Source: Dictyobacter formicarum (GTDB lineage Bacteria; Chloroflexota; Ktedonobacteria; Ktedonobacterales; Ktedonobacteraceae). From it: a DNA stretch of 64,000 nucleotides. Numbering within the stretch: the stretch's first letter is position 1; each line of letters begins with the position of its first letter. The stretch lies in assembly GCF_016587435.1 (NCBI RefSeq), contig NZ_BNJJ01000016.1, positions 163,679 to 227,678 of the forward strand, given 5' to 3'. Below are positions 26,935 to 41,127 of the stretch, one piece after another. A program made the position numbers and the translations under genes. The notes under the pieces are model-generated. The model was not told the origin of the DNA. It made no database searches and saw only the letters and a list, made by a program, of their open reading frames with translations.

Positions 26935-27480
26935 TTACTGAAAACTACGCAGCATCTGCTCAACGTAACCTACAGAAGGAATATTGGCGAAACGGCCCCG
27001 CCGACTACCAAAACTTAGATCCCCCCAACCAGCCGCCTGGTCGACACGCTTGATAGGTGCCAGTTCATGTGGATGATAGACCATGATGCTGGGGCTCTGT
27101 CCGGGCATCTGGGTAATGATCAGCACCCGGCGATCCGTAATTGCGTAACGTGTGTATGGTAGCGCGTTACGCAGGGCAGCTTCTCTACGCAACACTCTGC
27201 GATAGCCGTAAAGAGATCGCCCCAGTATTATAAGAGGAAAGAACACCATGCCGATAACCAGAGCGACTAGCATAGATGAAAGCGAGGGACGCGGGTGCGA
27301 AAGATAGAAGATGACGAGCGGAAACAGCACAGCTCCACAAATACCACCAATCAGCGCTTCGAGCAGCAGTTTCTTGCGTATATTGCTAATTTGAGCGTTC
27401 GGCCCCGGATAGCCCCACCAGCGCACCTGCTCTCCTGCTTGCAAAGCGTTCCAAATAATAGGGTCAATCTGTTGTTGCAT
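26935..27480 (-). CDS. Membrane protein with bacterial PH-like domain
   Basis: 181 residues from the ATG at 27480 (an in-frame TTG lies two codons upstream). Two transmembrane helices at about 35-85 (LLLEALIGGICGAVLFPLV and MLVALVIGMVFFPLIILGRSL) are followed by a bPH-type domain: YAITDRRVLIITQMPGQSP, then IKRVDQAAGWGDLSFG. The opening LQAGEQVRWWGYPGP also fits proteins of this type. Function unknown. Confidence 0.7.
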   Translation of the reverse strand: MQQQIDPIIWNALQAGEQVRWWGYPGPNAQISNIRKKLLLEALIGGICGAVLFPLVIFYLSHPRPSLSSMLVALVIGMVFFPLIILGRSLYGYRRVLRREAALRNALPYTRYAITDRRVLIITQMPGQSPSIMVYHPHELAPIKRVDQAAGWGDLSFGSRRGRFANIPSVGYVEQMLRSFQ

Positions 27481-27624
27481 ATACAAACGACTCTACTTTC
27501 CATGCTTACTACTAAAAACAGAAATCCTTATCTGTCTTATGCGACTTAGTTTAACATACACACGCAGTGAAGTTCGTAACTGTTTGTCCTGTGTCAACGC
27601 CTGGTAAAGAGGGGCCAGAGAATG

Positions 27625-28290
27625 CTACGAGCGCTTAATGTTCAGGATGCCCATATCCTCAAGATCGCGCAGACTTTGTAAAACCTCATGAATACGATCC
27701 TCCTGAGGCGAAAGGATGGAAGCAATTTTTCCCGCAGTCCGCGTACCATCCACTAGTACCAATACACGCTTCAAATGGCGTGGAAAGTTCATCAGCATTG
27801 CCGAATCGATCGGCACAATCCTTTGTGGCACAAGGTTAGTGTCGGGATGAGGAGTGGAGCTGTGTCCAGCGTATTGAGGAATAGCCTGTAGCTGTCCTGT
27901 CGTATGCTGGGGGATTGCGGGTAGGCGTGGACTGGTGTGCACATATTCTTGCATAACCATCCAATCTAAAGGACCCACATAAGCCACTGTATTGAGAGCT
28001 GCCCTGCCGGAAGTAAGCACCTGGCCCTGAGTATCGACAATATGACACGAGATGATACTGCCCTGGACTACATCAATAAAGACATAGCTACTCTGAAGCC
28101 CAAGAGTTCCGTGCGGTAATTGAGCACGCAGACGCCCATTCTGCTGATATCCTTGCATTAGTTGGAGGAGAGTTGTTAGACCAATACTATACACTGCAAA
28201 CCTCTCGATTAAACGTTTTTCTGCTGGAGAGAAAGCCCTCTCTCTAAATAAGCTAACAATTTGCCCCTCCTTTTGCGTGCATATAGTCAT
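27625..28290 (-). CDS. Hypothetical protein with C-terminal winged-helix-like segment
   Basis: About 221 residues; the start is uncertain (GTG at 28299 or ATG at 28290, neither with a clear ribosome site). The N-terminal half (LIERFAVYSIGLTTLLQLMQ, then LGLQSSYVFIDVVQGSIISC) is mixed alpha/beta. The C-terminal 60 residues (VLVDGTRTAGKIASILSPQE, then VLQSLRDLEDMGIL) look like a winged helix of the type seen in DUF4388-related proteins. No enzyme motif. Confidence 0.65.
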   Translation of the reverse strand: MTICTQKEGQIVSLFRERAFSPAEKRLIERFAVYSIGLTTLLQLMQGYQQNGRLRAQLPHGTLGLQSSYVFIDVVQGSIISCHIVDTQGQVLTSGRAALNTVAYVGPLDWMVMQEYVHTSPRLPAIPQHTTGQLQAIPQYAGHSSTPHPDTNLVPQRIVPIDSAMLMNFPRHLKRVLVLVDGTRTAGKIASILSPQEDRIHEVLQSLRDLEDMGILNIKRS

Positions 28291-28809
28291 AATACACACA
28301 AAAGAATCGTAGAAGCTCTAGTGGCCACCGCCATTGTTATTGATAGGGCTATGGACCGCATGAGCGAAGAAACCACCCGTTTAGTACTGCAATACTGTAA
28401 ACGCTAAAGCACATGTAATTGACAAAGAAAGGCCAGGAATCGGGCGTTATAAAGCCAGGTTGGAGGAATAGCCAACATATATGGCCACAAATGATTCCAT
28501 ACTTGGTATTGTAACACAACTTTTTTGAAAATAGATCCGCTTAGCCTTTAGTAATAGCGTATGGATCATATGTGCGCTTTTTAAATGGTTGCGATAATAT
28601 CTTTTGGTCTATGCTAGTATTTAATGATACAAAAGATTAATATTTTTGTTTTCCGGCTGGAAAAGACAAAACCCCAGCCAATTATGGTATAGTAGCTAGT
28701 AGGTGATCTCCCCACCATTTATATCTTCATATGTTGTGTCTTTATAAATATGTGTTCAAAAGCTTCAGTATAAAGAACAGTTTGAGTGAACTAGTTAAGA
28801 GGTACACAC
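28291..28809. other. Intergenic region
   Basis: About 520 AT-rich bases between divergent genes. It should contain the promoters of both neighbours, but no feature stands out. Confidence 0.5.
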
Positions 28810-30141
28810 GTGAGTCTTGTCGACAAGGACGATCAGCAACCTGATTTTGCGCTCTCTAACACTTCCCCGCCCGCTTCCGAAATTGTTTTTCCTCCAGACC
28901 ATGATCCTTATGCGGCCATGCGTTCACGCGATTTCCGGTTATTGCTCATAGGATCGTTTATCGTTTCAATGGGTGAAAGGATGCTGGAGGTCGCATTGGG
29001 GTGGGACCTTTATGATCGCACCAATTCAGCTCTGGTCCTGGGTGGTGTTGGGTTGGTCTTAATTATTCCTGTTATCTTATTATCGTTGCCCGCTGGACAT
29101 ATTGCCGACCGCTTTAACCGCAAAGGGATCATGCTCATTTCGCAGAGCGTGCTGGTATTATCTTCGCTGGGACTGGCCATCTTATCTCTTTTTCACGGCT
29201 CGCTCATTTTCATTTATGCCTGTCTATTTGTGATCGGCACGGCCACCGCATTCTTGAGTCCGGCCAGCTCGGCCCTCTCTGCCCAGACCATTCCCGAAGA
29301 GCACTTTGAGAATTCCGCCACCTGGAGTAGTAGTGCCTGGCAGCTAGCCTCCGTGATGGGACCCGGCCTGGGAGGCATGCTGGTTGCGCTCTTTCACAGC
29401 GCGACCCTGGTCTATGTCTTGAATGCTCTGGCAGCCTTTACTTTTGTGATCCTCTTGATCTTCATCAAGGCGCGCCACCAGGTAACCAGACCGGCAGTGA
29501 AGAAAGAAGAGGCTAGCTGGAAAGCGATCTTTGAGGGCGTACATTTTCTGCGGCGCACGCCGGTGCTGCTGGCAGCGATTACTCTGGACCTCTTTGCTGT
29601 CCTGCTGGGTGGGGCCACCACGCTGCTGCCAATTTTCGCCCGCGACATCCTGCACGTGGGACCAACGGGGCTCGGCTGGCTGCGCGCAGCTCCCTCAATC
29701 GGTGCTTTGTGTGTTGTGCTGATCCTTACCCATCGGCCACCCTTCAAGCGCGCCGGTCCCACCCTGCTAATCGCGGTAGCAGGCTTTGGCATTGCCACCA
29801 TCATCTTTGGCCTTTCGCACTCATTCTGGCTCTCGCTGGCCATGCTCTTTCTCCTGGGGGCATTGGACGATGTGAGCGTAGTAATCCGCAGCTCGCTGCT
29901 ACTGACCAGAACGCCCAATGAGATGAGGGGGCGCGTCTCGGCGGTCAACTCGCTATTTGTGGGGGCTTCAAATGAACTGGGAGGCTTTGAATCGGGACTG
30001 ACCGCGCAGCTGTTTGGTCCCTTCTTATCGGTGGTTGCAGGAGGCATTGGAACCGTACTGGTCGTAATTTGTGTAGCCCTCTGCTGGCCCGAAATGCGCC
30101 GTCTAGGAACGCTGCGAGAAACTGAGAAGCAAGCTGATTAA
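28810..30141 (+). CDS. MFS transporter, EntS/MFS_3-type exporter
   Basis: 443 residues starting at a GTG (AAGAGG upstream). Cytoplasmic N-terminus of about 35 residues, then 12 predicted helices. Family motifs: DFRLLLIGSFIVSMGERM, the loop-2 motif GHIADRFNRKGIM, and the PNEMRGRVSAVNSLFVGASNELGGFESG segment typical of the MFS_3 (enterobactin-exporter-like) group. Substrate unknown; exporters of this group handle siderophores, drugs or metabolites. Confidence 0.88.
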   Translation: MSLVDKDDQQPDFALSNTSPPASEIVFPPDHDPYAAMRSRDFRLLLIGSFIVSMGERMLEVALGWDLYDRTNSALVLGGVGLVLIIPVILLSLPAGHIADRFNRKGIMLISQSVLVLSSLGLAILSLFHGSLIFIYACLFVIGTATAFLSPASSALSAQTIPEEHFENSATWSSSAWQLASVMGPGLGGMLVALFHSATLVYVLNALAAFTFVILLIFIKARHQVTRPAVKKEEASWKAIFEGVHFLRRTPVLLAAITLDLFAVLLGGATTLLPIFARDILHVGPTGLGWLRAAPSIGALCVVLILTHRPPFKRAGPTLLIAVAGFGIATIIFGLSHSFWLSLAMLFLLGALDDVSVVIRSSLLLTRTPNEMRGRVSAVNSLFVGASNELGGFESGLTAQLFGPFLSVVAGGIGTVLVVICVALCWPEMRRLGTLRETEKQAD

Positions 30142-30221
30142 GGCAGCCGTTTCCAGCCAGTTATGCAGTTTGATGGTTCCTGACGGCGCATAGAATAAGA
30201 TTCTGTTGTGTAAAGTGTCTG

Positions 30222-30746
30222 CTACGCCTGGGGCTCAGGCGTAGCAGCATTGACAGCCAGCGTATAAGCTATGCCATCTTCAGCCAGGGCCCAGACAATA
30301 TCGGGTATGCCAATCGCGCTGGAAGCAAAACTACGGTAGGTATAGCCAATTATCGTTCCCAGGGCCGCACCCAGCGCTCCGCGCATTGCTCCCGCCAGTG
30401 GTGGCTGCTGCAGACGCTTGCTAAATACAGCTCCTGACAGCGCTCCGATCACGATACGGGCCAGAAACGGACCCTTTGTGACGCGACCAGGAATAATTGG
30501 TAATTTATCGCCAATAACCTCGCCGACCGCCATATAGGTCGTCAGCTTTTTGAGGGTAGGTGAACTTTTGTCGCTGGTTGCTGTCAGGACCGCAATAGGC
30601 ATCATAGAGCGCAGACCAGCCGCAATACCCAGCCAGGAAGCCTTATTTAAAACCTCAGCATTGACGGTGCGACCCCCCACCAATGTGAAATTGGTCGCAA
30701 TTCTCTCCATATAAGGTTTATCTGTATCTCTGTGTATAGCGCCCAT
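30222..30746 (-). CDS. DUF4126-family membrane protein
   Basis: 174 residues from the ATG at 30746; a GTG at 30770 would add eight. The signature GIAAGLRSMMPIAVLTAT and GDKLPIIPGR, followed by glycine-rich helices (AGAMRGALGAALGTIIGYTYR), match DUF4126 proteins. About four weak transmembrane segments. No known function. It converges on the MFS gene. Confidence 0.75.
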   Translation of the reverse strand: MGAIHRDTDKPYMERIATNFTLVGGRTVNAEVLNKASWLGIAAGLRSMMPIAVLTATSDKSSPTLKKLTTYMAVGEVIGDKLPIIPGRVTKGPFLARIVIGALSGAVFSKRLQQPPLAGAMRGALGAALGTIIGYTYRSFASSAIGIPDIVWALAEDGIAYTLAVNAATPEPQA

Positions 30747-30770
30747 TTTTTCATTCAACCTTTCTATCAC

Positions 30771-31119
30771 ACAGACTTCCTTGCTTTTATCCTACACGTC
30801 TGAGCGAAATCATTTGGCGCACTCAGGATATAAATGTTACCTGTCTTGCCAGCAAGCAGCGGTTAAGATCTGTGCAATAATGCTACATTTGTGTTGGATT
30901 TTCTTATACAAATATAGAGAAACTACTCTTTCTACACGTAGCAGTCGCGCAAAAAGTTGTACTGCTATAGCTACCCGTTATTTGACAGCTATACGTGCAT
31001 TGTGTGTAAAATATGGTGGTATAACACCACACAAAACAAGAATATCGATTTGACGTAGTTTGATAGCAGTTCCAGGTAGTATAAGCAAGTAGCTTAAAAG
31101 CTGAAAAGGACGGCCACTT
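30771..31119. other. Intergenic region between divergent genes
   Basis: About 350 bases, AT-rich, no gene. Promoters of the DUF4126 and lipocalin-like genes must lie here; none is clear enough to call. Confidence 0.4.
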
Positions 31120-31578
31120 ATGGAACAAGTTATCGCTCCGGCCGATTTGATCGGCACATGGAAGTTGGTTTCCGTAGAGTTGCGCTATAGCGATGGTGAT
31201 GTTCGATATCCCTGGGGAACGCATGCCAAAGGACACTTATTGTATTCCGCTGAAGGATATATGTCGGCAGTCATCGCCTCTGCAGAGCGGCCACTGTTTG
31301 CGACAGAAGATGTTTTAACTGGTAGCGTGGAAGAGCAAGCCCAGGCGGCCCGTTCCTACGTTTCATACGGAGGGCCGTATGAACTGCATGGTAACGAGGT
31401 CACCCATCACGTTGAAGTCAGTTTATTTCCCAACTGGGTTGGCCAGGCTCAATTGCGCTATATCGAAGCGTTAGACAACAAACAACTGATACTTCGTTCA
31501 GCTCCCATTCTAGCGAATGGCAAACAGGCCACCGGTTATCTGATCTGGCGCCGCTATGCGTCGGGCAGCGAAAACTGA
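31120..31578 (+). CDS. Lipocalin-like domain protein
   Basis: 152 residues. It starts with the lipocalin-like opening (LIGTWKLVSVELRYSDGDV) followed by WGTHAKGHLLYSAEGYMSA, then a beta-rich barrel with HHVEVSLFPNWVGQAQLRY and ends in YLIWRR. Family members of this length (Lipocalin_5) are soluble small-molecule binding proteins; many sit in secondary-metabolite clusters, but no such cluster is seen here. Confidence 0.85.
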   Translation: MEQVIAPADLIGTWKLVSVELRYSDGDVRYPWGTHAKGHLLYSAEGYMSAVIASAERPLFATEDVLTGSVEEQAQAARSYVSYGGPYELHGNEVTHHVEVSLFPNWVGQAQLRYIEALDNKQLILRSAPILANGKQATGYLIWRRYASGSEN

Positions 31579-31602
31579 CTGGCTGGCTGTATAAGGGACA
31601 GA

Positions 31603-31636
31603 CAAGGGACGTATCTCACAGTGAGATGGTCCCTTG
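31603..31636. terminator. Bidirectional terminator hairpin
   Basis: CAAGGGAC (31603-31610) pairs with 31629-31636, with an inner stem TCTCAC/GTGAGA. It overlaps the last codons and stop of the helicase gene on the minus strand and follows the lipocalin gene on the plus strand. Confidence 0.65.
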
Positions 31637-34531
31637 CTTTGTGCATAGATAGCGGATATCGCAACTCTGGCAGACCGATGGTGGAGGAGGCGTCACCACC
31701 TCGAACTGTTTGTTCAGAATCTTATGGCTGATCGTATCAAAGTAACTACCAACCTGCTCCAGGTTTTCCTCATGAAAAGGCACCTCCATCATGGCATCTT
31801 GCCTGGCGGGCTCTGCCGTCCAATAGAGATACAGACGTGAGGGCAGCTGGCGCGTCCGGTGTTCCAGGGCATGCGCATACAGGTAGAGTTGTTGCTTATA
31901 GGCCGCCAGAATCGCCGCATCCTGTTCGGGCCGGGTACCAGTCTTAAAATCTATAATCTCTAATCCCTCCTGTCCCTCCAACAGCAGATCCATCTTGCCC
32001 GTCAACAGATACTGATCCTTCTCGACCTGAAAGTTATATTCGGCATCGTAGACCTGGTTAAGCAATGCTTGATTCTGATCAAAGTAGCGCAAAATCTGGA
32101 CCAGAGCCTTATGTTTACTGGTTCTATCCAGCGGCGTCATTCCGCTGCAGGTCAGAAAATAAAAGGTCCGTTCAAACAGCTCCAGAATTAAATTCTCGTG
32201 TACGCTGCTCAGCGGCTGCTCAAGGGCGAGGCGATGAATGCCCTCCAGTGTCTGGTGAATCAGCTGTCCATAAAAGGTATTCTTTGTATGAGCCGGACTG
32301 AAGTTATGCTCGCGCAGGTACTCAAATTGTCGGGGACAGGTATCGTAGAGAGCGATATGGCTGGTCAGGCTCAGGCGCCGTTTGGGTGGCTCATGTGGCT
32401 GAACGGCTTCCGCCGGAGGCATACTCATCATCAGCTCGCGGTAGTGATACTCCAGTGCCTGCGTATTGTACCAGAGCAGGCTAAACTGACTATGGGGCTT
32501 CTGAGGCGCGCTCAGAATCAACACCTGCCTGGCTCGAGAAAAAGCCACATAGAACAGGCGCCGCATATCAAAGGCCGGGATGTACTTCTCTGGCTCAATG
32601 GGTTCCCGCTGATAATATGGCCGCAGCCCCTTATCTTCATTGCTTCCCTGGGGAGGTGCCTTATCCAGCCGTCCCACAATCACCACCGGAAATTCCAGTC
32701 CCTTAGCCTGGTGGATTGTCATAATCTGCACATGATCCAACGGCACCAGCTCATCGGGATTCTCAAATTGATTGACTCCATCCAGATGGAGAAAATAGAG
32801 GAAGGTATGAAAGAAATCGTACTGGATAACGGCCAGATTCCTGGTACTCAGATTGGTATGTTGAAAGCTGGTCAAAAAAGCCTTTAAATGTTGTGAGAAA
32901 ATAACCAGACTGGCCAGGGCATGTTTATCCGCTCGATATATATCGAAGGCGGAAGTAAAAATGAAACGATAGAAATAATCTGCCAACTGCTTTTCCGCAG
33001 TTTCAGACCACTCACTGGTCGTCCAGATTTCCTCTTGAATAGTGTGTAGCTCGGTGGTTAAATCCCTGTGTCGCTGACAGGTCTGGGTGAGCAGCTCCCG
33101 GCATGTTTGGAGATAGAGCATAAAATTTTCTTGCTCGGGCGTAAATTCGGCCTCTTGCAGATGTAGCAACTGGGCAAAACATCCCAGCAATAATTGGATC
33201 TCCGGCTGATTGAAATAGTTGCGTGCCCGGGGACAATAGGCTGAAATATGGTACTTGTTGAGTGCATCTATGTATGGCTGACTGTAGAACGAGCGCACAC
33301 TATGCAGCAGGATAGCAACCTGGCTGTAGTCTTGAATACGCCCCTCCTGTTTCAACTCATAGATCAAGCGCGCGAATTGCTCCGCCTCATCATAGTTATC
33401 CCTGGTCTCCAGCGTAATCACTGCTGGATAGTGTGCTGTCTCAGCGGCAGGGAGAGCCGAGCGTATTGTTTTCTCGGTACGAAAGATACTGGACAAATGC
33501 TCGGGTGCGTGGGGGAGTGACGCATTAAGTGTATCCATCCATTGATTGCAGGTAGCAATAATAGCCGCGTGCGAGCGGTAATTGATCGTCAACTGCACCT
33601 GCTTACAGTCAGGAAATGTCTGTGCGAATTCCAGGATATTGCGTACCGTAGCGCCGCGAAAGCGATAGAGCGCCTGATCCTCATCGCCCACCACACACAG
33701 ATTATGCTGGTCGTTTGCCGAAGCCAGGCGTGAGAGAATCTGTTCCTGGATATAATTGGTATCCTGATATTCATCGACCAGCACATAACGGATATGCTGA
33801 GCAATATTCTGAAAGACCGCTGGCTGTTGGAGTAAGTCGTAGGCATATTTTTGTAAATGCGCGAAGTCAACATAATTGGCATCACGCAAGAGCTCAGCAT
33901 ATTTTAGATAGATGTGCGGCAACATACTGGTCAGGGTGCGCTGATCACTGCTTGCATCCAGATAAGGGCGAGGAAATTCTTGCAGCAACTTATCTATGAT
34001 CAGCTCCTCAGCGATTTTATCGCACAGGAACTGCAATTTTTTGGCAATTTGCCAGCCGTTACCCCACTGCTCGCCCAGAAACCGCAGCATTCCCGGTCCA
34101 CACAGTTCATCCAGGTGACGATAGATCAACATCTGCTGCGAAAACTGATCCAGCGTCTCAAAATTATTGCCCAGTGGTGTATGGTGCAGATGGCGGATCA
34201 GAAACTGCTTACAGATACTATGGATGGTGCCGATCTTGATCTGTGAGAGATCCTGCGTATAGCCGATGGTGCGCGCAATCTCCAGCAACCGATCCTGCAT
34301 CTCATAAGCGGCCTTCTGGGTATAGGTGCACAAAACAATGCCTTCCGGTGGCGTATCATCGCAGAGAAGTAGGTTCATCGCCAGCAGTGTCAGACTATAG
34401 GTCTTGCCAGAACCAGGACCGGCGATCACGCGCAAGGGTCCCTGTTTATGGGCAATAATGGTCCGCTGATCATCATTCATTTTATAGTGGGAGGTCAACA
34501 GAGGGGAAATCGCGCCACTGGTTTCTCTCAT
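31616..34531 (-). CDS. UvrD/Rep-type helicase with C-terminal PD-(D/E)XK nuclease
   Basis: 971 residues from the ATG at 34531. Superfamily 1 helicase motifs in order: GPGSGKTYSL (I), VDEYQDTNYIQ (II), GDEDQALYRFRGA (III), INYRS (IV), MTIHQAKGLEFPVVIV (V) and LFYVAFSRARQVL (VI). The C-terminal 200 residues form a RecB/AddB-type nuclease with LEIIDFKTG and a probable 4Fe-4S site made of one Cys near 730 (DTCPRQFEYL) and the cluster CQSCDIRYLC near the end. It resembles the single-chain AddB/PcrA-like repair enzymes of Chloroflexota rather than classical UvrD. It would unwind and trim damaged DNA ends. Confidence 0.88.
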   Translation of the reverse strand: MRETSGAISPLLTSHYKMNDDQRTIIAHKQGPLRVIAGPGSGKTYSLTLLAMNLLLCDDTPPEGIVLCTYTQKAAYEMQDRLLEIARTIGYTQDLSQIKIGTIHSICKQFLIRHLHHTPLGNNFETLDQFSQQMLIYRHLDELCGPGMLRFLGEQWGNGWQIAKKLQFLCDKIAEELIIDKLLQEFPRPYLDASSDQRTLTSMLPHIYLKYAELLRDANYVDFAHLQKYAYDLLQQPAVFQNIAQHIRYVLVDEYQDTNYIQEQILSRLASANDQHNLCVVGDEDQALYRFRGATVRNILEFAQTFPDCKQVQLTINYRSHAAIIATCNQWMDTLNASLPHAPEHLSSIFRTEKTIRSALPAAETAHYPAVITLETRDNYDEAEQFARLIYELKQEGRIQDYSQVAILLHSVRSFYSQPYIDALNKYHISAYCPRARNYFNQPEIQLLLGCFAQLLHLQEAEFTPEQENFMLYLQTCRELLTQTCQRHRDLTTELHTIQEEIWTTSEWSETAEKQLADYFYRFIFTSAFDIYRADKHALASLVIFSQHLKAFLTSFQHTNLSTRNLAVIQYDFFHTFLYFLHLDGVNQFENPDELVPLDHVQIMTIHQAKGLEFPVVIVGRLDKAPPQGSNEDKGLRPYYQREPIEPEKYIPAFDMRRLFYVAFSRARQVLILSAPQKPHSQFSLLWYNTQALEYHYRELMMSMPPAEAVQPHEPPKRRLSLTSHIALYDTCPRQFEYLREHNFSPAHTKNTFYGQLIHQTLEGIHRLALEQPLSSVHENLILELFERTFYFLTCSGMTPLDRTSKHKALVQILRYFDQNQALLNQVYDAEYNFQVEKDQYLLTGKMDLLLEGQEGLEIIDFKTGTRPEQDAAILAAYKQQLYLYAHALEHRTRQLPSRLYLYWTAEPARQDAMMEVPFHEENLEQVGSYFDTISHKILNKQFEVVTPPPPSVCQSCDIRYLCTKQGTISL

Positions 34532-34697
34532 CAATCGGCATGCTTTCTAAACAGAAGGAGCAAACCGCTGCATCCAGCCAGTTCGCCCATACAAAACGAT
34601 AGCTCTGGTTTCTCATTTATAGATATACGCAGAGGGACCCGCTTTTTTGGCAAGAAAGGCTGTAGATGCACTCCTTGTGGGCGCTTCAAAAGGCAAC

Positions 34698-34723
34698 AAA
34701 AAAACCACCTGTGTGGGCAGGTG
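34698..34723 (-). terminator. 5S rRNA terminator
   Basis: On the minus strand, stem CACCTG/CAGGTG with loop CCCACA followed by seven T residues, immediately downstream of the 5S gene. Confidence 0.9.
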
Positions 34724-34725
34724 AG

Positions 34726-34839
<114 letters not shown>

Positions 34840-34877
34840 CTCGCCTGCACATGCAAGTGGTTTTTCTGACAGAAGAG

Positions 34878-34906
34878 ATAATACTACAGCGTTATTGTTG
34901 TGTCAA
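34878..34906 (-). promoter_or_regulatory. 5S rRNA promoter
   Basis: Minus strand TTGACA (34901-34906) and TATTAT (34878-34883) with a 17-base spacer, about 40 bases upstream of the 5S gene. Confidence 0.85.
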
Positions 34907-34998
34907 CCCCTTTTTTCTAAGTGGGCATCATTCACATTGTTGCCAGCTCGACCACGTGAAGGGGCATCGACCACGCCCCTCCCACACGAAAACGTCCT

Positions 34999-35262
34999 CA
35001 TAGGTTTGGAGCTTGCCTCCGATTGGAGCCCTCCGCAAGGAGCGGCGACCCCGGTGCCCGGCCGGTTCGGCTCCTCACCGGCATCCCCTCGACCAGAGAG
35101 GGTGCCCCTGCGATTCCTTTGGCCAACGTGCCTGGGGTGACGTCGCCGCTCCTTGATCACGGGGGTACCCGTGCCCGGGCAACGGTATGCAATAGCTAGC
35201 GATGTCACGGGGATACCGGGGTCGCCTATCGGCTCCAATCGGAGGCGAGCTCCGAACCTATG
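34999..35262. repeat. Composite inverted-repeat unit, copy 2
   Basis: 28-bp inverted repeats (34999-35026 and 35235-35262, two mismatches) enclose about 208 GC-rich bases. The arm core is TAGGTTTGGAGCTTGCCTCC. The interior starts with GCGGCGACCCCGGTGCCC, related to the interior of copy 1 at 13869-14117. Total 264 bp against 249 bp for copy 1. Confidence 0.7.
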
Positions 35263-35270
35263 GGTTTCGT

Positions 35271-35336
35271 TTCTTCTGGCTCCATGTGAAAATTTGGAAA
35301 GAGCATCATTCAAATTTTCACATGGAGCCAGAAGAA
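35271..35336. repeat. 26-bp perfect hairpin upstream of the rRNA promoters
   Basis: Arms 35271-35296 and 35311-35336 are perfectly complementary (inner part TGGCTCCATGTGAAAATTTG) with a 14-nt loop. Similarity between the flanks continues on both sides with one insertion. It could be a bidirectional terminator insulating the rRNA promoter or an element relic. Confidence 0.7.
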
Positions 35337-35377
35337 GACGAATTTTGCGATCGAATTAAAATACGTCTAAAAAGTGC

Positions 35378-35406
35378 TTGACAGATGATTGGCACTATGG
35401 CATAAT
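35378..35406 (+). promoter_or_regulatory. rRNA promoter P1
   Basis: TTGACA (35378-35383), 17-base spacer, CATAAT (35401-35406). Consensus sigma-A type, about 550 bases upstream of 16S. Confidence 0.75.
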
Positions 35407-35640
35407 CATCGAGCTGTCAACAAAGAGACAATCACCGCCTCCCTGAGCGTGGGTGCTCCTGTCCCTATGTCGCAGTTGTGCTACGGTAAAGTAGCTCCTC
35501 CGGGATTATCATTCCCTATGAACACACTCAACGCAACATTGCGTCCGTGGGCGTGTCAGGCCGTTTTGACCGGTGGTTGCCACGGCAACCAGGGGGCATA
35601 ACGAATTTTCGGAGCCAGCCAAAAAGTGGTCAAAAACCGC

Positions 35641-35669
35641 TTGACAAAGCACAATGGATATGCGATACT
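35641..35669 (+). promoter_or_regulatory. rRNA promoter P2
   Basis: TTGACA (35641-35646), 17-base spacer, GATACT (35664-35669). About 290 bases upstream of 16S; tandem with P1. Confidence 0.7.
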
Positions 35670-35957
35670 ACAGCACACGAGACAAGCGAACGAAAAAAGA
35701 ACAAACGCTTGTCCGATGATGAAACACTGGTTTCGTCGATTGCGTACCTTGACAACTGAAGAGTGGAAAGCAGAACAGCAACTGGAACAAACAATACAAG
35801 TAACCAGTTCCTGTCAATTCGGTCCCAGCGCAGTTCTCCTGCGATGGTGACCATAGAATCTGCGAAACAAGCCAATGTTAATGTAACTTGGCCATGATCG
35901 CAACTTCACATGCAATTGACATTCGCTCGTTGAGCGTGATGTGTCTATAAAAAACAA

Positions 35958-40820
<4,863 letters not shown>

Positions 40821-40944
40821 ACCATTGTATCTTTATCGTGGCTCAAGAATGCGCGTTCTCTGCTTCACTCCTTGGATGGCAGTGCGCTCGGCAAAATTGA
40901 GGGAATACTATTTCCAGTTATTCTACGGAATAAAAAAAGACTTC

Positions 40945-40977
40945 AAGATTCGTTATATATATAGCGGATCTTTTTTT
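40945..40977 (+). terminator. rRNA operon terminator
   Basis: AAGATTCGTTATA pairs with TATAGCGGATCTT (with G-U pairs) followed by TTTTTTT at 40971-40977, about 125 bases after the 23S end. Confidence 0.8.
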
Positions 40978-41127
40978 ACGCTCAATCCTGCGGAGATCTC
41001 TCTTCTCATTTACTTCCCTTTAGGCATTTTTAAGTTATTATAACGTAAGGCACTTTATCTACCTGACTCACTGAATTGCTGACCTTTTTGCATCAGGTAA
41101 CAATTTAGTCAAAAGGGCGCGTGCATT

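Larger units (their letters stand above)
34840..35957. other. 5S-16S divergent intergenic and rRNA leader region
   Basis: No protein gene is accepted. It contains the 5S promoter, a composite inverted-repeat unit (34999-35262), a 26-bp hairpin (35271-35336), two promoters for 16S-23S (35378-35406 and 35641-35669) and a short hairpin GGTTGCC/GGCAACC (35575-35590). TTGACAACTGAAGAGTGG near 35748 resembles conserved rRNA leader sequences rather than a promoter. Confidence 0.65.

Noticed and set aside
34903..35313. 136-codon minus-strand frame between 5S and 16S
   Set aside because: It covers the composite inverted repeat and the 5S promoter; the coding look comes from GC-rich repeats.
35748..35765. 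TTGACAACTGAAGAGTGG as a third rRNA promoter
   Set aside because: No -10 at the right distance; the sequence is typical of conserved rRNA leaders.
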